A stretch of DNA of 64,000 nucleotides from Enterobacter cloacae (GCA_014169315.1 AP022133.1:930001-994000), one strand, 5' to 3'. Positions 20,516 through 31,191 are shown, counted from the stretch's first letter. The notes: a model not told the origin generated them from the sequence alone. Numbers and translations: made by a program.

Positions 20516-21157
20516 ATGTCTATTCGTGAACTGATTGATCCATCCAACTCCGCATTGATTTTTATCGATCACCAACCGCAAATGTCCTTTGGTGTGGCCA
20601 ATATTGACCGTCAATTATTGAAGAATAATACGGTTGCGCTGGCAAAAGCAGGCAAAATTTTTGATGTTCCGGTTATCTACACATCGGTAGAAACGAAAAG
20701 CTTTAGTGGCTATATCTGGCCAGAATTACTGGCGGTTCACCCGGATGTAAAACCGATTGAACGTACCTCCATGAACTCCTGGGAAGATGATGCGTTTGTT
20801 GCGGCAGTCAAAGCGACGGGCCGTAAAAAACTCATCATTTCAGCCCTGTGGACGGAAGTGTGCCTGACCTTCCCGGCACTGATGGCGCTGGATGAAGGTT
20901 ACGAAGTCTATGTGGTGACGGATACCTCTGGCGGTACCTCCGTTGATGCCCACGAGCGTGCCATTGACCGTATGGTGCAGGCGGGCGCTGTGCCAGTGAC
21001 CTGGCAGCAGGTGCTACTGGAGTATCAGCGCGACTGGTCACGCAAAGGAACCTACGACGCGGTAATGGACCTGGTACGTGAGCACAGCGGGGCTTACGGC
21101 ATGGGCGTCGATTATGCCTATACCCTCGTTCACGGTGCGCCAGAGCGCAAAGCGTAA
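20516..21157 (+). CDS. Isochorismatase-family cysteine hydrolase, YcaC-like
   Basis: Predicted cytosolic hydrolase of 213 aa in the isochorismatase superfamily, closest in pattern to E. coli YcaC, whose substrate is unknown. Asp18 (IFIDHQ), Arg83 (IERTSMNSWED) and Cys116 (WTEVCLTFPA) sit where YcaC-type proteins place their catalytic acid, basic residue and thiol. It is first of three close genes on one strand (gaps of 48 and 21 bases), with an ABM-domain protein and an amidohydrolase. The set is not in the E. coli K-12 malZ region, so it is accessory. The actual substrate cannot be read from sequence. Confidence 0.85.
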   Translation: MSIRELIDPSNSALIFIDHQPQMSFGVANIDRQLLKNNTVALAKAGKIFDVPVIYTSVETKSFSGYIWPELLAVHPDVKPIERTSMNSWEDDAFVAAVKATGRKKLIISALWTEVCLTFPALMALDEGYEVYVVTDTSGGTSVDAHERAIDRMVQAGAVPVTWQQVLLEYQRDWSRKGTYDAVMDLVREHSGAYGMGVDYAYTLVHGAPERKA

Positions 21158-21205
21158 ACCTTTCAGGGCGGGGTTCTCCCGCCCATCAATGACCAGGGAA
21201 CTTTT

Positions 21206-21751
21206 ATGGCGCAAACATCACATGTGACGCTGGTGATCACCCATATGTTACTTCCGGGACAAGCTGAGCGATATGAACAGTGGCTGGGCAAGATTATGCC
21301 TGTCGCGGCGGAATTTTCCGGCCATCTTGGTGCGAACGTAATCCGTCCGTCTGAAGGGCAAAACCTGTGGACGGTGATTATCCGCTTCGACACCATTGAA
21401 CATCTCTACGCGTGGACGCAGTCCGAGACCCGCAACGCGCTGGTTAAAGAGATTGAACCGCTGCTGGCTGAAGGCGATAAAACCGAAGTACGTACCGAAG
21501 CGGCGTTCTGGTTTACACCGCCTGAGCCGCATGTGCGTAAGCCAAAGCAGTGGAAACAGTTTCTTATCACGCTGCTGGTCATCTTTCCCAGTACCAACAT
21601 CGTGCCGCTGGTGACCGGTGCGCTGCTTCCTGGCCTGAAAGGCTCACTTCTGCTGCATTTGATTAACGATGCCTGTGTGGTCGCGCTGGTGGTCTGGCTC
21701 TGGATGCCCATCGTGACCCGTCTGTTTGCCGGATGGCTAAAAAAAGCCTGA
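21206..21751 (+). CDS. ABM-domain protein with two C-terminal membrane segments
   Basis: 181 aa. Residues 1-110 look like an antibiotic biosynthesis monooxygenase (ABM) ferredoxin-like domain: SHVTLVITHMLLPGQAERYE, the LWTVIIRFDTIEHLYAW strand, and the ETRNALVKEIEPLL helix. After a basic linker (RKPKQWKQ) come two hydrophobic segments, about 113-135 and 147-172, so the protein is probably tethered to the inner membrane with the ABM part cytosolic. ABM domains may be cofactor-free monooxygenases or just small-molecule binders. Middle gene of the three-gene unit. Confidence 0.8.
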   Translation: MAQTSHVTLVITHMLLPGQAERYEQWLGKIMPVAAEFSGHLGANVIRPSEGQNLWTVIIRFDTIEHLYAWTQSETRNALVKEIEPLLAEGDKTEVRTEAAFWFTPPEPHVRKPKQWKQFLITLLVIFPSTNIVPLVTGALLPGLKGSLLLHLINDACVVALVVWLWMPIVTRLFAGWLKKA

Positions 21752-21772
21752 TTCGGCTCAAAGGAGTACGTT

Positions 21773-23641
21773 ATGTCTCACACTGCCACACTGATCTTAA
21801 CCAAAGGTAAGATCCACACACTCGATCGCGAAAATCCGCTTACGGAAGCGGTGGCGATCGCCAACGGCAAGATCCTTGCCACGGGCAACCACGATCGCAT
21901 CATGAGCTATGCGACGCAGGGAACGCAGGTCGTCGATTTAAAGGGAAGCACGGTGATCCCTGGACTGAACGACTCGCACCTGCACTTGATCCGCGGTGGG
22001 TTGAATTACAACCTGGAGCTGCGCTGGGAAGGTGTGCCATCACTGGTGGATGCACTGCGCATGTTGAAAGATCAGGCCGATCGTACACCGTCACCGCAAT
22101 GGGTACGGGTGGTTGGCGGCTGGAGCGAGTTCCAGTTCGCCGAGCGCCGGATGCCGACTATCGAAGAACTCAACGAGGCCGCACCTGACACGCCGGTGTT
22201 TGTACTCCATCTTTACGACCGTGCACTGCTCAACCGCGCGGCACTGAAAGCAGTCGGCTACACCAAAGAGACGCCCAACCCGCCGGGTGGGGAGATTGTA
22301 CGCGATAACAACGGTAACCCAACCGGGATGCTGATTGCCAAACCGAATGCGATGATCCTCTACGCTACGCTGGCGAAAGGGCCGAAACTGCCCATTGAGC
22401 AGCAGGTAAACTCGACGCGTCAGTTTATGCGTGAGCTGAACCGTCTGGGGCTGACCAGCGCCATTGATGCCGGTGGTGGTTTCCAGAACTACCCGGAAGA
22501 TTATGAAGTGATCGCTGAACTGCACGCCAAAGAGCAGATGACGGTGCGTATCGCCTATAACCTCTTTACCCAGCGGCCGAAGCAGGAGCTGGAAGATTTT
22601 GAACGCTGGACCGATATGCTTAAGCCGGGTCAGGGGACAGACTTCTACCGGGCCAACGGCGCGGGTGAGATGCTGGTCTTCTCGGCGGCAGATTTTGAAG
22701 ATTTCCTCCAGCCGCGTCCGGATTTACCGGAAGGTATGGAAGACGAGCTGGAACGCGTGGTACGCCATCTGGTGGAAAACCGCTGGCCGTTCCGTCTGCA
22801 TGCTACCTACGACGAATCGATCAGCCGCATGCTGGATGTGTTTGAGAAGGTGAACCGTGATATTCCGTTCAACGGCCTGCACTGGTTCTTCGACCACGCG
22901 GAAACCATTACCGAGCGCAATATCGAACGAGTTAAAGCCCTTGGCGGTGGGATTGCGGTGCAGCACCGTATGGCCTTCCAGGGCGAGTATTTTGTTGACC
23001 GCTACGGCAAAGAGGCGGTGAAGCATACCCCGCCGGTGGCGAAAATGCTGGAGCTGGATGTGCCGGTAGGGTTAGGTACGGACGCCACACGCGTGGCGAG
23101 CTATAACCCGTGGACGGCGCTCTACTGGCTGGTGTCTGGCCGTACCGTGGGCGGGCTGGCGATGTACGACGACAATAACCGTCTGCCGCGCGATGTTGCG
23201 CTGGAGCTGTGGACTGCAGGCAGCGCCTGGTTCTCCAGCGAGCAGGGCAAAAAAGGCCGTCTGGTCGAAGGACAGCTGGCGGATCTGGTGGTGTTGTCGA
23301 AAGACTATTTCAGCGTGCCGGAAGAGGACATTAAGGGCATTGAATCGGTGCTGACGGTGGTCGACGGTAAAGTGGTATATGCCGCAGGACATTTCAGCCC
23401 GCTGTCACCGCCGCCAATCTCGGTTGTACCGGAGTGGTCACCGGTGGTGAAAGTGCCTGGACATTACCGCTCTGCACCGCCAGTGGCGAGTAAAGTGGGT
23501 GCGGTGGTACAGATGCACCAGTGCATTGGCAGTTGTGGGGTGCACGGTCACGCGCATGGGATTGCCCGTCAGTCGGATATTCCGGTATCGGATGAGCAGG
23601 CGTTCTGGGGCGTGTTAGGCTGTTCTTGCTTCGCGTTCTAA
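21773..23641 (+). CDS. YtcJ-type amidohydrolase with Cys/His-rich tail
   Basis: 622-residue metal-dependent hydrolase of the amidohydrolase-3 group. The beta-sandwich start LTKGKIHTLDRENPLTEAVA is followed by the metal-binding HxH in PGLNDSHLHL (His69, His71), later His in FRLHATYDES and HWFFDHAETIT, and the catalytic-type Asp in VGLGTDATR. The last 42 residues are a tail with four Cys and several His (C584, C588, H591, H593, H595, C617, C619), beyond the usual fold. AAGGAG precedes the ATG. Substrate unknown. Confidence 0.85.
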   Translation: MSHTATLILTKGKIHTLDRENPLTEAVAIANGKILATGNHDRIMSYATQGTQVVDLKGSTVIPGLNDSHLHLIRGGLNYNLELRWEGVPSLVDALRMLKDQADRTPSPQWVRVVGGWSEFQFAERRMPTIEELNEAAPDTPVFVLHLYDRALLNRAALKAVGYTKETPNPPGGEIVRDNNGNPTGMLIAKPNAMILYATLAKGPKLPIEQQVNSTRQFMRELNRLGLTSAIDAGGGFQNYPEDYEVIAELHAKEQMTVRIAYNLFTQRPKQELEDFERWTDMLKPGQGTDFYRANGAGEMLVFSAADFEDFLQPRPDLPEGMEDELERVVRHLVENRWPFRLHATYDESISRMLDVFEKVNRDIPFNGLHWFFDHAETITERNIERVKALGGGIAVQHRMAFQGEYFVDRYGKEAVKHTPPVAKMLELDVPVGLGTDATRVASYNPWTALYWLVSGRTVGGLAMYDDNNRLPRDVALELWTAGSAWFSSEQGKKGRLVEGQLADLVVLSKDYFSVPEEDIKGIESVLTVVDGKVVYAAGHFSPLSPPPISVVPEWSPVVKVPGHYRSAPPVASKVGAVVQMHQCIGSCGVHGHAHGIARQSDIPVSDEQAFWGVLGCSCFAF

Positions 23642-23646
23642 ACAAA

Positions 23647-23668
23647 AAGGCCCGCATTTGCGGGCCTT
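23647..23668. terminator. Bidirectional terminator
   Basis: Nine-base stem AAGGCCCGC / GCGGGCCTT with ATTT loop between the converging amidohydrolase and peroxiredoxin genes. T-rich on the plus-strand side and AAAAA on the other, so it can act in both directions. Confidence 0.8.
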
Positions 23669-23686
23669 CTTCGTACACCGTGCCGA

Positions 23687-24289
23687 TTACAGGCTGGATA
23701 CGTTCTCGGTCAGGTATTTAGCAACGCCTTCCGGAGATGCAGCCATACCTTCTTTACCTTTTTCCCACTGAGCCGGGCACACTTCGCCGTGCTCTTCGTG
23801 GAACTGCAGCGCGTCAACCATGCGCAGCATTTCGTCAATGTTACGACCCAGCGGCAGATCGTTCACAACCTGGTGACGAACGATACCGTTCGCGTCGATC
23901 AGGAAGGAACCACGCAGCGCAACGCCAGCGTCCGGATGTTCGATACCGTAAGCCTGCTGGATTTCGCGTTTGATGTCCGCAACCATTGCGTATTTCACCG
24001 CACCGATGCCGCCTTTGTCGACAGGGGTGTTACGCCATGCGTTGTGTACAAATTCAGAGTCAAAGGAGACGCCAACCACTTCTACGCCACGTTTCTGGAA
24101 TTCTTCGTAACGTTTGTCGAACGCGATCAGTTCAGACGGGCAAACGAAGGTGAAGTCCATTGGCCAGAAGAACAGAACGGTCGCTTTACCGTTGGTGTGC
24201 TGTTTGAAGTTGAAGTTTTCAACGATTTCACCGTTGCCCAGAACTGCTGCAGCTGTAAAATCCGGAGCCGGACGAGTTACCAGAACCAT
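23687..24289 (-). CDS. tsaA: 2-Cys peroxiredoxin (AhpC/TSA family)
   Basis: Thiol peroxidase of 200 aa that reduces hydrogen peroxide and organic hydroperoxides. The peroxidatic Cys is in DFTFVCPSEL (Cys50) and the resolving Cys in EVCPAQW near residue 171, so it is a typical 2-Cys enzyme. It is closer to the TSA/Prx type than to the AhpC paired with AhpF, and no ahpF is present; the reductant is probably thioredoxin (inference). Salmonella and Klebsiella carry such a gene next to acpH, where it has been called tsaA; E. coli K-12 does not. Confidence 0.9.
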   Translation of the reverse strand: MVLVTRPAPDFTAAAVLGNGEIVENFNFKQHTNGKATVLFFWPMDFTFVCPSELIAFDKRYEEFQKRGVEVVGVSFDSEFVHNAWRNTPVDKGGIGAVKYAMVADIKREIQQAYGIEHPDAGVALRGSFLIDANGIVRHQVVNDLPLGRNIDEMLRMVDALQFHEEHGEVCPAQWEKGKEGMAASPEGVAKYLTENVSSL

Positions 24290-24411
24290 ATGATTCTCCT
24301 GTAGATACTAAGGTTATTTGGAACGCAACGCGGCCAGTATAGAGAGTGTCCATCAATAAGACAAAGAGGCACTGACAATCGTTCAGCAAGCTTTCGCCTA
24401 TCAATGCTCTT

Positions 24412-24530
24412 TCTATACACAAAATCATTCAAGTTGCATCAAAGCGGGAATTCCCGGGAGCTTACTTAAGTAAGCTCCCGGGGTGAGCAGGCGTAGCCAA
24501 CGTAGAGGCGGCTTAAAGGATGACGTGTAT
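24412..24530. repeat. ERIC (IRU) element
   Basis: Enterobacterial repetitive intergenic consensus element. Recognisable landmarks in order: ATCATTCAAGTTGCATC, GGGAATTCCCGGGAGCTTAC, TAAGTAAGCTCCCGGGGTGAGC, then GTAGCCAACG and GGATGACG. The centre folds into a near-perfect CCGGGAGCTTACTT/AAGTAAGCTCCCGG hairpin. It fills most of the space between the acpH stop and the peroxiredoxin promoter. Boundaries are estimated to about ten bases. Confidence 0.85.
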
Positions 24531-25112
24531 TCAGAGCTGTTTGTTTTTCGCCTGCGTCATCATGCGCGGGTAGAACTGCCAGAAGCGCGTTTCCAGCGCG
24601 TCGTAGTGTTCATCCAGGTCATGCCATGAATCACGTAGCGCATCAAGACGCGGACGACGGCTCGCCATTCCGTTCAACACGTTCTGGATAAAATCCATCT
24701 CACGATAACGTTCCAGCCAGCGCTCTGACCACAGATAGTTGTTCAGATTCACAAATCGCGGTGGCGAGTCCGGCAAAATGATCGACACCTGCGCGTGGGC
24801 ATAGTGTACGAACTCGGGTAGCGGCATTTCCGGCGAAAGCTGCGCCCAGTGGCGTGACAGGAAATGATCCCACATCACGTCGAGCGTGATCGGTGCTACG
24901 CGGCGCGTTTCGGGGCGAAACCACGCTTTGGCTTCCGTCACTTCCGGCAGATTATCGGTTAACACGTCAATGCGGCGGTGCATAAAGATCCCGTCAACAA
25001 TCTCAGGGGAATACGACTCTGCGGGGTTACCGCGCACGAAATCGGCCAGCAAATTACCGGAAAGGGAGCTGTTAGCAAGGTGAGCAAGATGCAGGTGAGC
25101 GAGAAAATTCAT
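24531..25112 (-). CDS. acpH: Acyl carrier protein phosphodiesterase
   Basis: Removes the 4'-phosphopantetheine arm from holo-ACP. The 193-aa product matches E. coli AcpH (YajB): [24 protein letters not shown], and [14 protein letters not shown] carry the His/Asp residues of this HD-like metal hydrolase. The open frame extends to 25151, but MNFLAHL at 25112 is the family start. Divergent from queA. The ERIC element lies directly at its 3' end. Confidence 0.94.
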   Translation of the reverse strand: MNFLAHLHLAHLANSSLSGNLLADFVRGNPAESYSPEIVDGIFMHRRIDVLTDNLPEVTEAKAWFRPETRRVAPITLDVMWDHFLSRHWAQLSPEMPLPEFVHYAHAQVSIILPDSPPRFVNLNNYLWSERWLERYREMDFIQNVLNGMASRRPRLDALRDSWHDLDEHYDALETRFWQFYPRMMTQAKNKQL

Positions 25113-25204
25113 GCGTTTTATCTGTCCGGGGGCGGCTAGTTGTTGCAGCAAAAGAGTGTGAGCACTAGACTATGCCGCCTGTTTTTAAGTCACGAGTATA
25201 CGTC

Positions 25205-26275
25205 ATGCGCGTCGCCGATTTCTCCTTTGAATTACCTGAATCCCTGATTGCTCACTATCCAATGCCTGAGCGCAGTAGCTGCCGCTTGCTGTCACTGGAT
25301 GGGCCTACGGGCGCGCTGACGCACGGTACTTTCACCGATTTGCTCGACAAGCTCAACCCTGGCGATCTGCTGGTTTTTAACAATACCCGCGTGATCCCGG
25401 CGCGTCTGTTTGGCCGTAAAGCCAGCGGCGGTAAGATTGAAGTGCTGGTCGAACGTATGCTCGATGATAAACGTATTCTGGCACATATTCGCGCGTCTAA
25501 GGCTCCGAAACCGGGTGCTGAGCTGCTGTTGGGCGATGATGAGAGCATCAAAGCGACCATGACCGCGCGCCATGATGCGCTGTTTGAAGTGGCGTTCGAT
25601 GATGAGCGTACGGTGCTCGATATCCTGAACACCATCGGCCACATGCCGTTGCCGCCATACATTGAGCGTCCGGACGAAGAGGCCGACCGGGAGCTGTATC
25701 AAACCGTCTACAGCCAGAAGCCTGGCGCGGTGGCAGCCCCAACCGCAGGCCTGCATTTTGATGAGCCGCTGCTGGAAAAACTGCGTGCAAAAGGTGTGGA
25801 GATGGCTTTCGTGACGCTGCACGTGGGCGCAGGAACCTTCCAGCCAGTGCGCGTGGACAGCATTGAAGATCACATCATGCACTCTGAGTATGCCGAAGTA
25901 CCTCAGAACGTGGTGGACGCTGTTCTGGCCGCGAAAGCTCGCGGTAGCCGCGTTATCGCTGTCGGTACCACGTCAGTCCGTTCACTTGAGAGTGCCGCGC
26001 AGGCCGCTAAAAACGAGCTTATCGAGCCGTTTTTCGGCGATACGCAGATCTTCATCTACCCGGGCTACCAGTACAACGTGATTGATGCACTGGTGACCAA
26101 CTTCCATCTGCCTGAATCGACACTGATTATGCTGGTTTCCGCATTTGCGGGTTATCAGCACACGATGGCTGCCTACAAGTCTGCGGTAGAACAAAAATAT
26201 CGCTTTTTTAGCTACGGGGACGCGATGTTTATCACGTACAATCCGCAGGCTTTGAATGAGCGTGTCGGGGAATAA
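25205..26275 (+). CDS. queA: tRNA preQ1(34) S-adenosylmethionine ribosyltransferase-isomerase
   Basis: Transfers and rearranges the ribosyl part of SAM onto 7-aminomethyl-7-deazaguanine in tRNA to make epoxyqueuosine. 356 aa, nearly identical to E. coli Que[20 protein letters not shown] at the start, [14 protein letters not shown], the [10 protein letters not shown] motif and [14 protein letters not shown] 25205 is the family start; an upstream ATG at 25172 would add 11 residues. First gene of the queA-tgt-yajC-secD-secF cluster. Confidence 0.97.
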   Translation: MRVADFSFELPESLIAHYPMPERSSCRLLSLDGPTGALTHGTFTDLLDKLNPGDLLVFNNTRVIPARLFGRKASGGKIEVLVERMLDDKRILAHIRASKAPKPGAELLLGDDESIKATMTARHDALFEVAFDDERTVLDILNTIGHMPLPPYIERPDEEADRELYQTVYSQKPGAVAAPTAGLHFDEPLLEKLRAKGVEMAFVTLHVGAGTFQPVRVDSIEDHIMHSEYAEVPQNVVDAVLAAKARGSRVIAVGTTSVRSLESAAQAAKNELIEPFFGDTQIFIYPGYQYNVIDALVTNFHLPESTLIMLVSAFAGYQHTMAAYKSAVEQKYRFFSYGDAMFITYNPQALNERVGE

Positions 26276-26293
26276 GTCCGCGACACTGAATAA

Positions 26294-27457
<1,164 letters not shown>

Positions 27458-27479
27458 TTTTAATAATGAGGGAATTTGA

Positions 27480-27812
27480 ATGAGCTTTTTTATTTCTGAT
27501 GCGGTAGCGGCAACAGGTGCTCCGGCGCAGGGCAGCCCGATGTCTCTGATTCTGATGCTGGTTGTGTTCGGTCTGATCTTCTACTTCATGATCCTGCGCC
27601 CACAGCAGAAGCGTACCAAAGAGCACAAAAACCTGATGAGCTCCATTGCGAAAGGCGATGAAGTGCTGACCAATGGTGGCCTGGTGGGCCGCGTGACCAA
27701 AGTAGCTGACAACGGCTACATTGCTATCGCTCTGAACGACACCACTGAAGTGGTTATCAAACGTGACTTCGTAGCTGCCGTTCTGCCGAAAGGCACCATG
27801 AAGGCGCTGTAA
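27480..27812 (+). CDS. yajC: Sec translocon accessory subunit YajC
   Basis: Single-span inner-membrane protein (110 aa) that joins SecD and SecF in the Sec holotranslocon. One hydrophobic segment at about residues 19-40 (LILMLVVFGLIFYFMILRPQ) is followed by the basic QQKRTKEHK and a cytosolic beta-rich domain with ISSIAKGDEV-like and NGGLVGRV motifs. AATGAGGGAATTTGA precedes the ATG. 27 bases to secD. Confidence 0.96.
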   Translation: MSFFISDAVAATGAPAQGSPMSLILMLVVFGLIFYFMILRPQQKRTKEHKNLMSSIAKGDEVLTNGGLVGRVTKVADNGYIAIALNDTTEVVIKRDFVAAVLPKGTMKAL

Positions 27813-27839
27813 TCCCAACTTTTCCCAAAGGGAACTGCC

Positions 27840-29687
27840 GTGTTAAACCGTTATCCTTTGTGGAAGTACATCATGCTGGTCGTCGTGATTCTCGTCGGCC
27901 TGCTGTACGCGCTTCCCAACCTGTATGGTGAGGATCCGGCTGTTCAAATCACTGGCGCGCGCGGTGTCGCCGCCAGTGAGCAAACGCTGATCCAGGTCCA
28001 GAAAACGTTACAAGAAGAAAAAATTACCGCTAAGTCTGTGGCACTGGAAGGGGGCGCGATTCTTGCTCGCTTCGACACCACCGACACGCAGCTCCGCGCT
28101 CGTGAAGCGCTGATGGGCGTGCTGGGTGATAAATATGTCGTGGCGCTGAACCTTGCTCCTGCAACTCCGCGTTGGCTGGCTGCTTTGAATGCAGAACCAA
28201 TGAAACTCGGTCTTGACCTGCGTGGCGGTGTTCACTTCCTGATGGAAGTGGATATGGACACTGCGCTTGGCAAACTGCAGGAACAGAATATCGATAGCCT
28301 GCGCAGTGATCTGCGTGAAAAAGGCATTGCGTATACCACCGTGCGTAAAGAAGATAACTACGGTATGAGCATCACGTTCCGCGACAGTGCGGCACGCGAT
28401 CAGGCTGTAGATTACCTGACTCAACGCCACCGCGATCTGGTGATTACCTCTCAGGGCAGCAACCAGCTGCGCGCGGTAATGACCGACGCGCGTATGAAAG
28501 AAGCGCGCGAATATGCTGTTCAGCAGAACATCAACATTCTGCGTAACCGTGTAAACCAACTGGGCGTGGCTGAACCGCTGGTACAGCGTCAGGGTGCTGA
28601 CCGTATCGTGGTTGAACTGCCAGGTATTCAGGATACTGCGCGTGCGAAAGAGATTCTGGGCGCAACCGCGACGCTGGAATTCCGTCTGGTTAACTCTAAC
28701 GTTGATCAGTCAGCGGCTGCCGCAGGCCGTATTCCGGGTGACTCTGAAGTGAAGCAGACGCGCGAAGGTCAGCCAGTTGTGCTGTACAAACGCGTGATCC
28801 TGACCGGTGATCACATCACCGACTCCACCTCCAGCCAGGATGAGTACAACCAGCCGCAGGTTAACATCTCGCTGGATAGCGCGGGTGGTAACATCATGTC
28901 TAACTTCACCAAGGACAACATCGGCAAACCGATGGCGACCTTGTTTGTGGAGTACAAAGACAGCGGTAAGAAAGATGCCAACGGTCGTGCAGTGCTGGTG
29001 AAAGAGGAAGAGGTGATTAACATCGCCAACATCCAGTCTCGTCTGGGTAACAGCTTCCGTATCACGGGTATCAACAACCCGAACGAAGCGCGTCAGCTCT
29101 CTCTGCTGCTGCGTGCTGGTGCGCTGATTGCGCCAATTCAGATTGTTGAAGAACGTACCATTGGGCCAACCCTGGGTATGCAGAACATCCAGCAGGGTCT
29201 GGAAGCGTGTCTGGCCGGTCTGGTGGTGTCTATCCTCTTCATGATCTTCTTCTATAAGAAGTTTGGCCTGATTGCGACTTCTGCGCTGGTGGCGAACCTG
29301 GTGATGATCATCGGTATTATGTCCCTGCTGCCGGGGGCGACGCTAACCATGCCTGGTATCGCTGGTATCGTCCTCACCCTTGCGGTGGCGGTCGACGCCA
29401 ACGTACTGATAAACGAACGTATCAAAGAAGAACTGAGCAACGGTCGCTCTATCCAGCAGGCGATCGACGAAGGCTACAAAGGCGCGTTCAGCTCCATCTT
29501 CGATGCGAACGTAACAACACTGATTAAGGTTCTTATCCTGTATGCAGTGGGTACTGGCGCGATCAAAGGCTTTGCAATTACTACCGGTATCGGTGTTGCA
29601 ACGTCTATGTTTACCGCTATTGTCGGCACCCGTGCCATCGTGAACCTGCTGTACGGCGGCAAGCGCGTCAAAAAGCTGTCTATCTGA
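27840..29687 (+). CDS. secD: Protein translocase subunit SecD
   Basis: RND-superfamily membrane protein that, with SecF, uses the proton gradient to pull preproteins out of SecYEG. 615 aa: one N-terminal membrane segment, a large periplasmic P1 region (about 30-450, with [15 protein letters not shown]), then five membrane segments with the conserved [21 protein letters not shown] in segment 4. GTG start after AAAGGGAACTGCC. The secF start is ten bases downstream. Confidence 0.97.
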   Translation: MLNRYPLWKYIMLVVVILVGLLYALPNLYGEDPAVQITGARGVAASEQTLIQVQKTLQEEKITAKSVALEGGAILARFDTTDTQLRAREALMGVLGDKYVVALNLAPATPRWLAALNAEPMKLGLDLRGGVHFLMEVDMDTALGKLQEQNIDSLRSDLREKGIAYTTVRKEDNYGMSITFRDSAARDQAVDYLTQRHRDLVITSQGSNQLRAVMTDARMKEAREYAVQQNINILRNRVNQLGVAEPLVQRQGADRIVVELPGIQDTARAKEILGATATLEFRLVNSNVDQSAAAAGRIPGDSEVKQTREGQPVVLYKRVILTGDHITDSTSSQDEYNQPQVNISLDSAGGNIMSNFTKDNIGKPMATLFVEYKDSGKKDANGRAVLVKEEEVINIANIQSRLGNSFRITGINNPNEARQLSLLLRAGALIAPIQIVEERTIGPTLGMQNIQQGLEACLAGLVVSILFMIFFYKKFGLIATSALVANLVMIIGIMSLLPGATLTMPGIAGIVLTLAVAVDANVLINERIKEELSNGRSIQQAIDEGYKGAFSSIFDANVTTLIKVLILYAVGTGAIKGFAITTGIGVATSMFTAIVGTRAIVNLLYGGKRVKKLSI

Positions 29688-29697
29688 GGAGTGCGTT

Positions 29698-30669
29698 GTG
29701 GCACAGGAATATACTGTTGAACAATTGAACCACGGCCGTAAAGTCTGGGACTTTATGCGCTGGGACTACTGGGCCTTCGGCATTTCAGGTTTACTGCTGA
29801 TTTTGTCCATCGTCATTATGGGCGTGAAAGGCTTTAACTGGGGTCTTGATTTCACCGGTGGTACGGTGATTGAAATCACCCTGGAAAAACCGGTCGATAT
29901 GGACCAGATGCGCCAGTCTCTGCAGAAAGCGGGCTTTGAAGAGCCACTGTTGCAGAACTTTGGTAGCAGTCGCGACATCATGGTGCGTATGCCACCGGTG
30001 CACGATGCCAACGGCAGCCAGGAGCTGGGCAGCAAGGTCGTTAGCGTGATTAACGAAACGACCAGCCAGAATGCGACGGTTAAGCGTATTGAGTTTGTTG
30101 GCCCGAGCGTGGGTGCTGACCTGGCGCAGACCGGTGCGATGGCGCTGCTGGTGGCGCTGATCTCCATCCTTGTGTACGTTGGTTTCCGCTTCGAGTGGCG
30201 ACTGGCGGCGGGGGTGGTTATCGCCCTGGCGCACGACGTGGTGATCACGATGGGCGTACTGTCTCTGTTCCACATTGAGATTGACCTGACTATCGTGGCA
30301 TCCCTGATGTCCGTTATCGGTTACTCACTGAACGACAGTATCGTCGTATCTGACCGTATTCGTGAAAACTTCCGTAAGATCCGTCGCGGTACGCCGTACG
30401 AAATCTTTAACGTGTCGTTGACCCAGACGCTGCACCGAACGCTTATCACATCCGGTACCACTCTGATGGTTATCCTGATGCTGTATCTCTTCGGTGGCCC
30501 GGTGCTGGAAGGTTTCTCGCTGACCATGTTAATCGGTGTGTCTATCGGTACGGCTTCGTCTATCTATGTGGCATCCGCACTGGCGCTGAAACTCGGCATG
30601 AAGCGTGAGCATCTGCTGCAGCAGAAAGTCGAAAAAGAAGGGGCGGATCAGCCGTCAATTCTGCCGTAA
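29698..30669 (+). CDS. secF: Protein translocase subunit SecF
   Basis: Partner of SecD in the translocase; 323 aa with six predicted membrane segments and a periplasmic domain between the first two ([17 protein letters not shown]). The conserved [19 protein letters not shown] is the counterpart of the proton-relay segment in SecD. GTG start with GAGGAGTGC before it. It ends at a strong terminator; yajD, next in E. coli, is absent here. Confidence 0.97.
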   Translation: MAQEYTVEQLNHGRKVWDFMRWDYWAFGISGLLLILSIVIMGVKGFNWGLDFTGGTVIEITLEKPVDMDQMRQSLQKAGFEEPLLQNFGSSRDIMVRMPPVHDANGSQELGSKVVSVINETTSQNATVKRIEFVGPSVGADLAQTGAMALLVALISILVYVGFRFEWRLAAGVVIALAHDVVITMGVLSLFHIEIDLTIVASLMSVIGYSLNDSIVVSDRIRENFRKIRRGTPYEIFNVSLTQTLHRTLITSGTTLMVILMLYLFGGPVLEGFSLTMLIGVSIGTASSIYVASALALKLGMKREHLLQQKVEKEGADQPSILP

Positions 30670-30690
30670 GGCAATGTCTTTCGCGTTATC

Positions 30691-30723
30691 AAAATCCCGG
30701 TCTGTTGGCCGGGATTTTTTTTG
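30691..30723 (+). terminator. Terminator after secF
   Basis: Ten-base stem AAAATCCCGG / CCGGGATTTT with an eight-base loop, running into TTTTTTTT. It closes the queA-secF cluster. Confidence 0.9.
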
Positions 30724-30727
30724 TCTG

Positions 30728-30764
30728 CTCCTGACAAACACTCCTGACAGTATGCTGTCAGGAG
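30728..30764 (+). promoter_or_regulatory. Palindromic operator candidate for VOC-WYL unit
   Basis: Perfect ten-base inverted repeat CTCCTGACAG (30741-30750) / CTGTCAGGAG (30755-30764) around TATG. A third half-site CTCCTGACA begins at 30728, exactly 13 bases before the left arm. It lies 48 bases before the VOC gene, which is followed by a WYL-type regulator, so autoregulation through this site is likely (inference). Confidence 0.65.
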
Positions 30765-30811
30765 CCCTGTCGTAGACTCCTTCTGAACCCAAACAACAGG
30801 CAGGAGGATGT

Positions 30812-31177
30812 ATGAAAAGCGTTATTAACTGGTTTGAAATTCCGGTCGCTGATATGGATCGCGCCATCAAATTTTATGAGCCGGTAATGCAGGTTACTCT
30901 TCGTCGTGAAAAAATGGATTGTGCTGAGCTGGCGGTTTTCCCGCATGAAGATCCGGTTACCGGCGGCGCACTGGCAAAATTTGACGGCATTACACCGTCT
31001 CAACAGGGCGCTATTATTTACCTGCATACTGACAATCTGGGGGCTACGCTCGATCGTATTGCTTCTGCAGGTGGTGAGTGCGTGTTTGGCCCGCTGGTGT
31101 TGCCACACGGTATTGGCACCATTGCCCTGTTTACCGACAGCGAAGGTAATCGTGTCGGCCTTCATCAACCCGCCTGA
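30812..31177 (+). CDS. VOC-family (glyoxalase-like) protein
   Basis: 121-aa single-domain protein of the vicinal oxygen chelate superfamily: INWFEIPVADMDRAIKFYE is the typical first beta-alpha unit, and GTIALFTDSEGNRVGLHQP the typical last. Members include glyoxalase I, dioxygenases and drug-binding proteins; nothing here fixes the substrate. AGGAGG ribosome binding site. It occupies the place of yajD of E. coli and is followed 14 bases later by a regulator gene, so the two form one operon behind the palindrome at 30741-30764. Confidence 0.85.
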   Translation: MKSVINWFEIPVADMDRAIKFYEPVMQVTLRREKMDCAELAVFPHEDPVTGGALAKFDGITPSQQGAIIYLHTDNLGATLDRIASAGGECVFGPLVLPHGIGTIALFTDSEGNRVGLHQPA

Positions 31178-31191
31178 GAGCTGAAAAAAAT

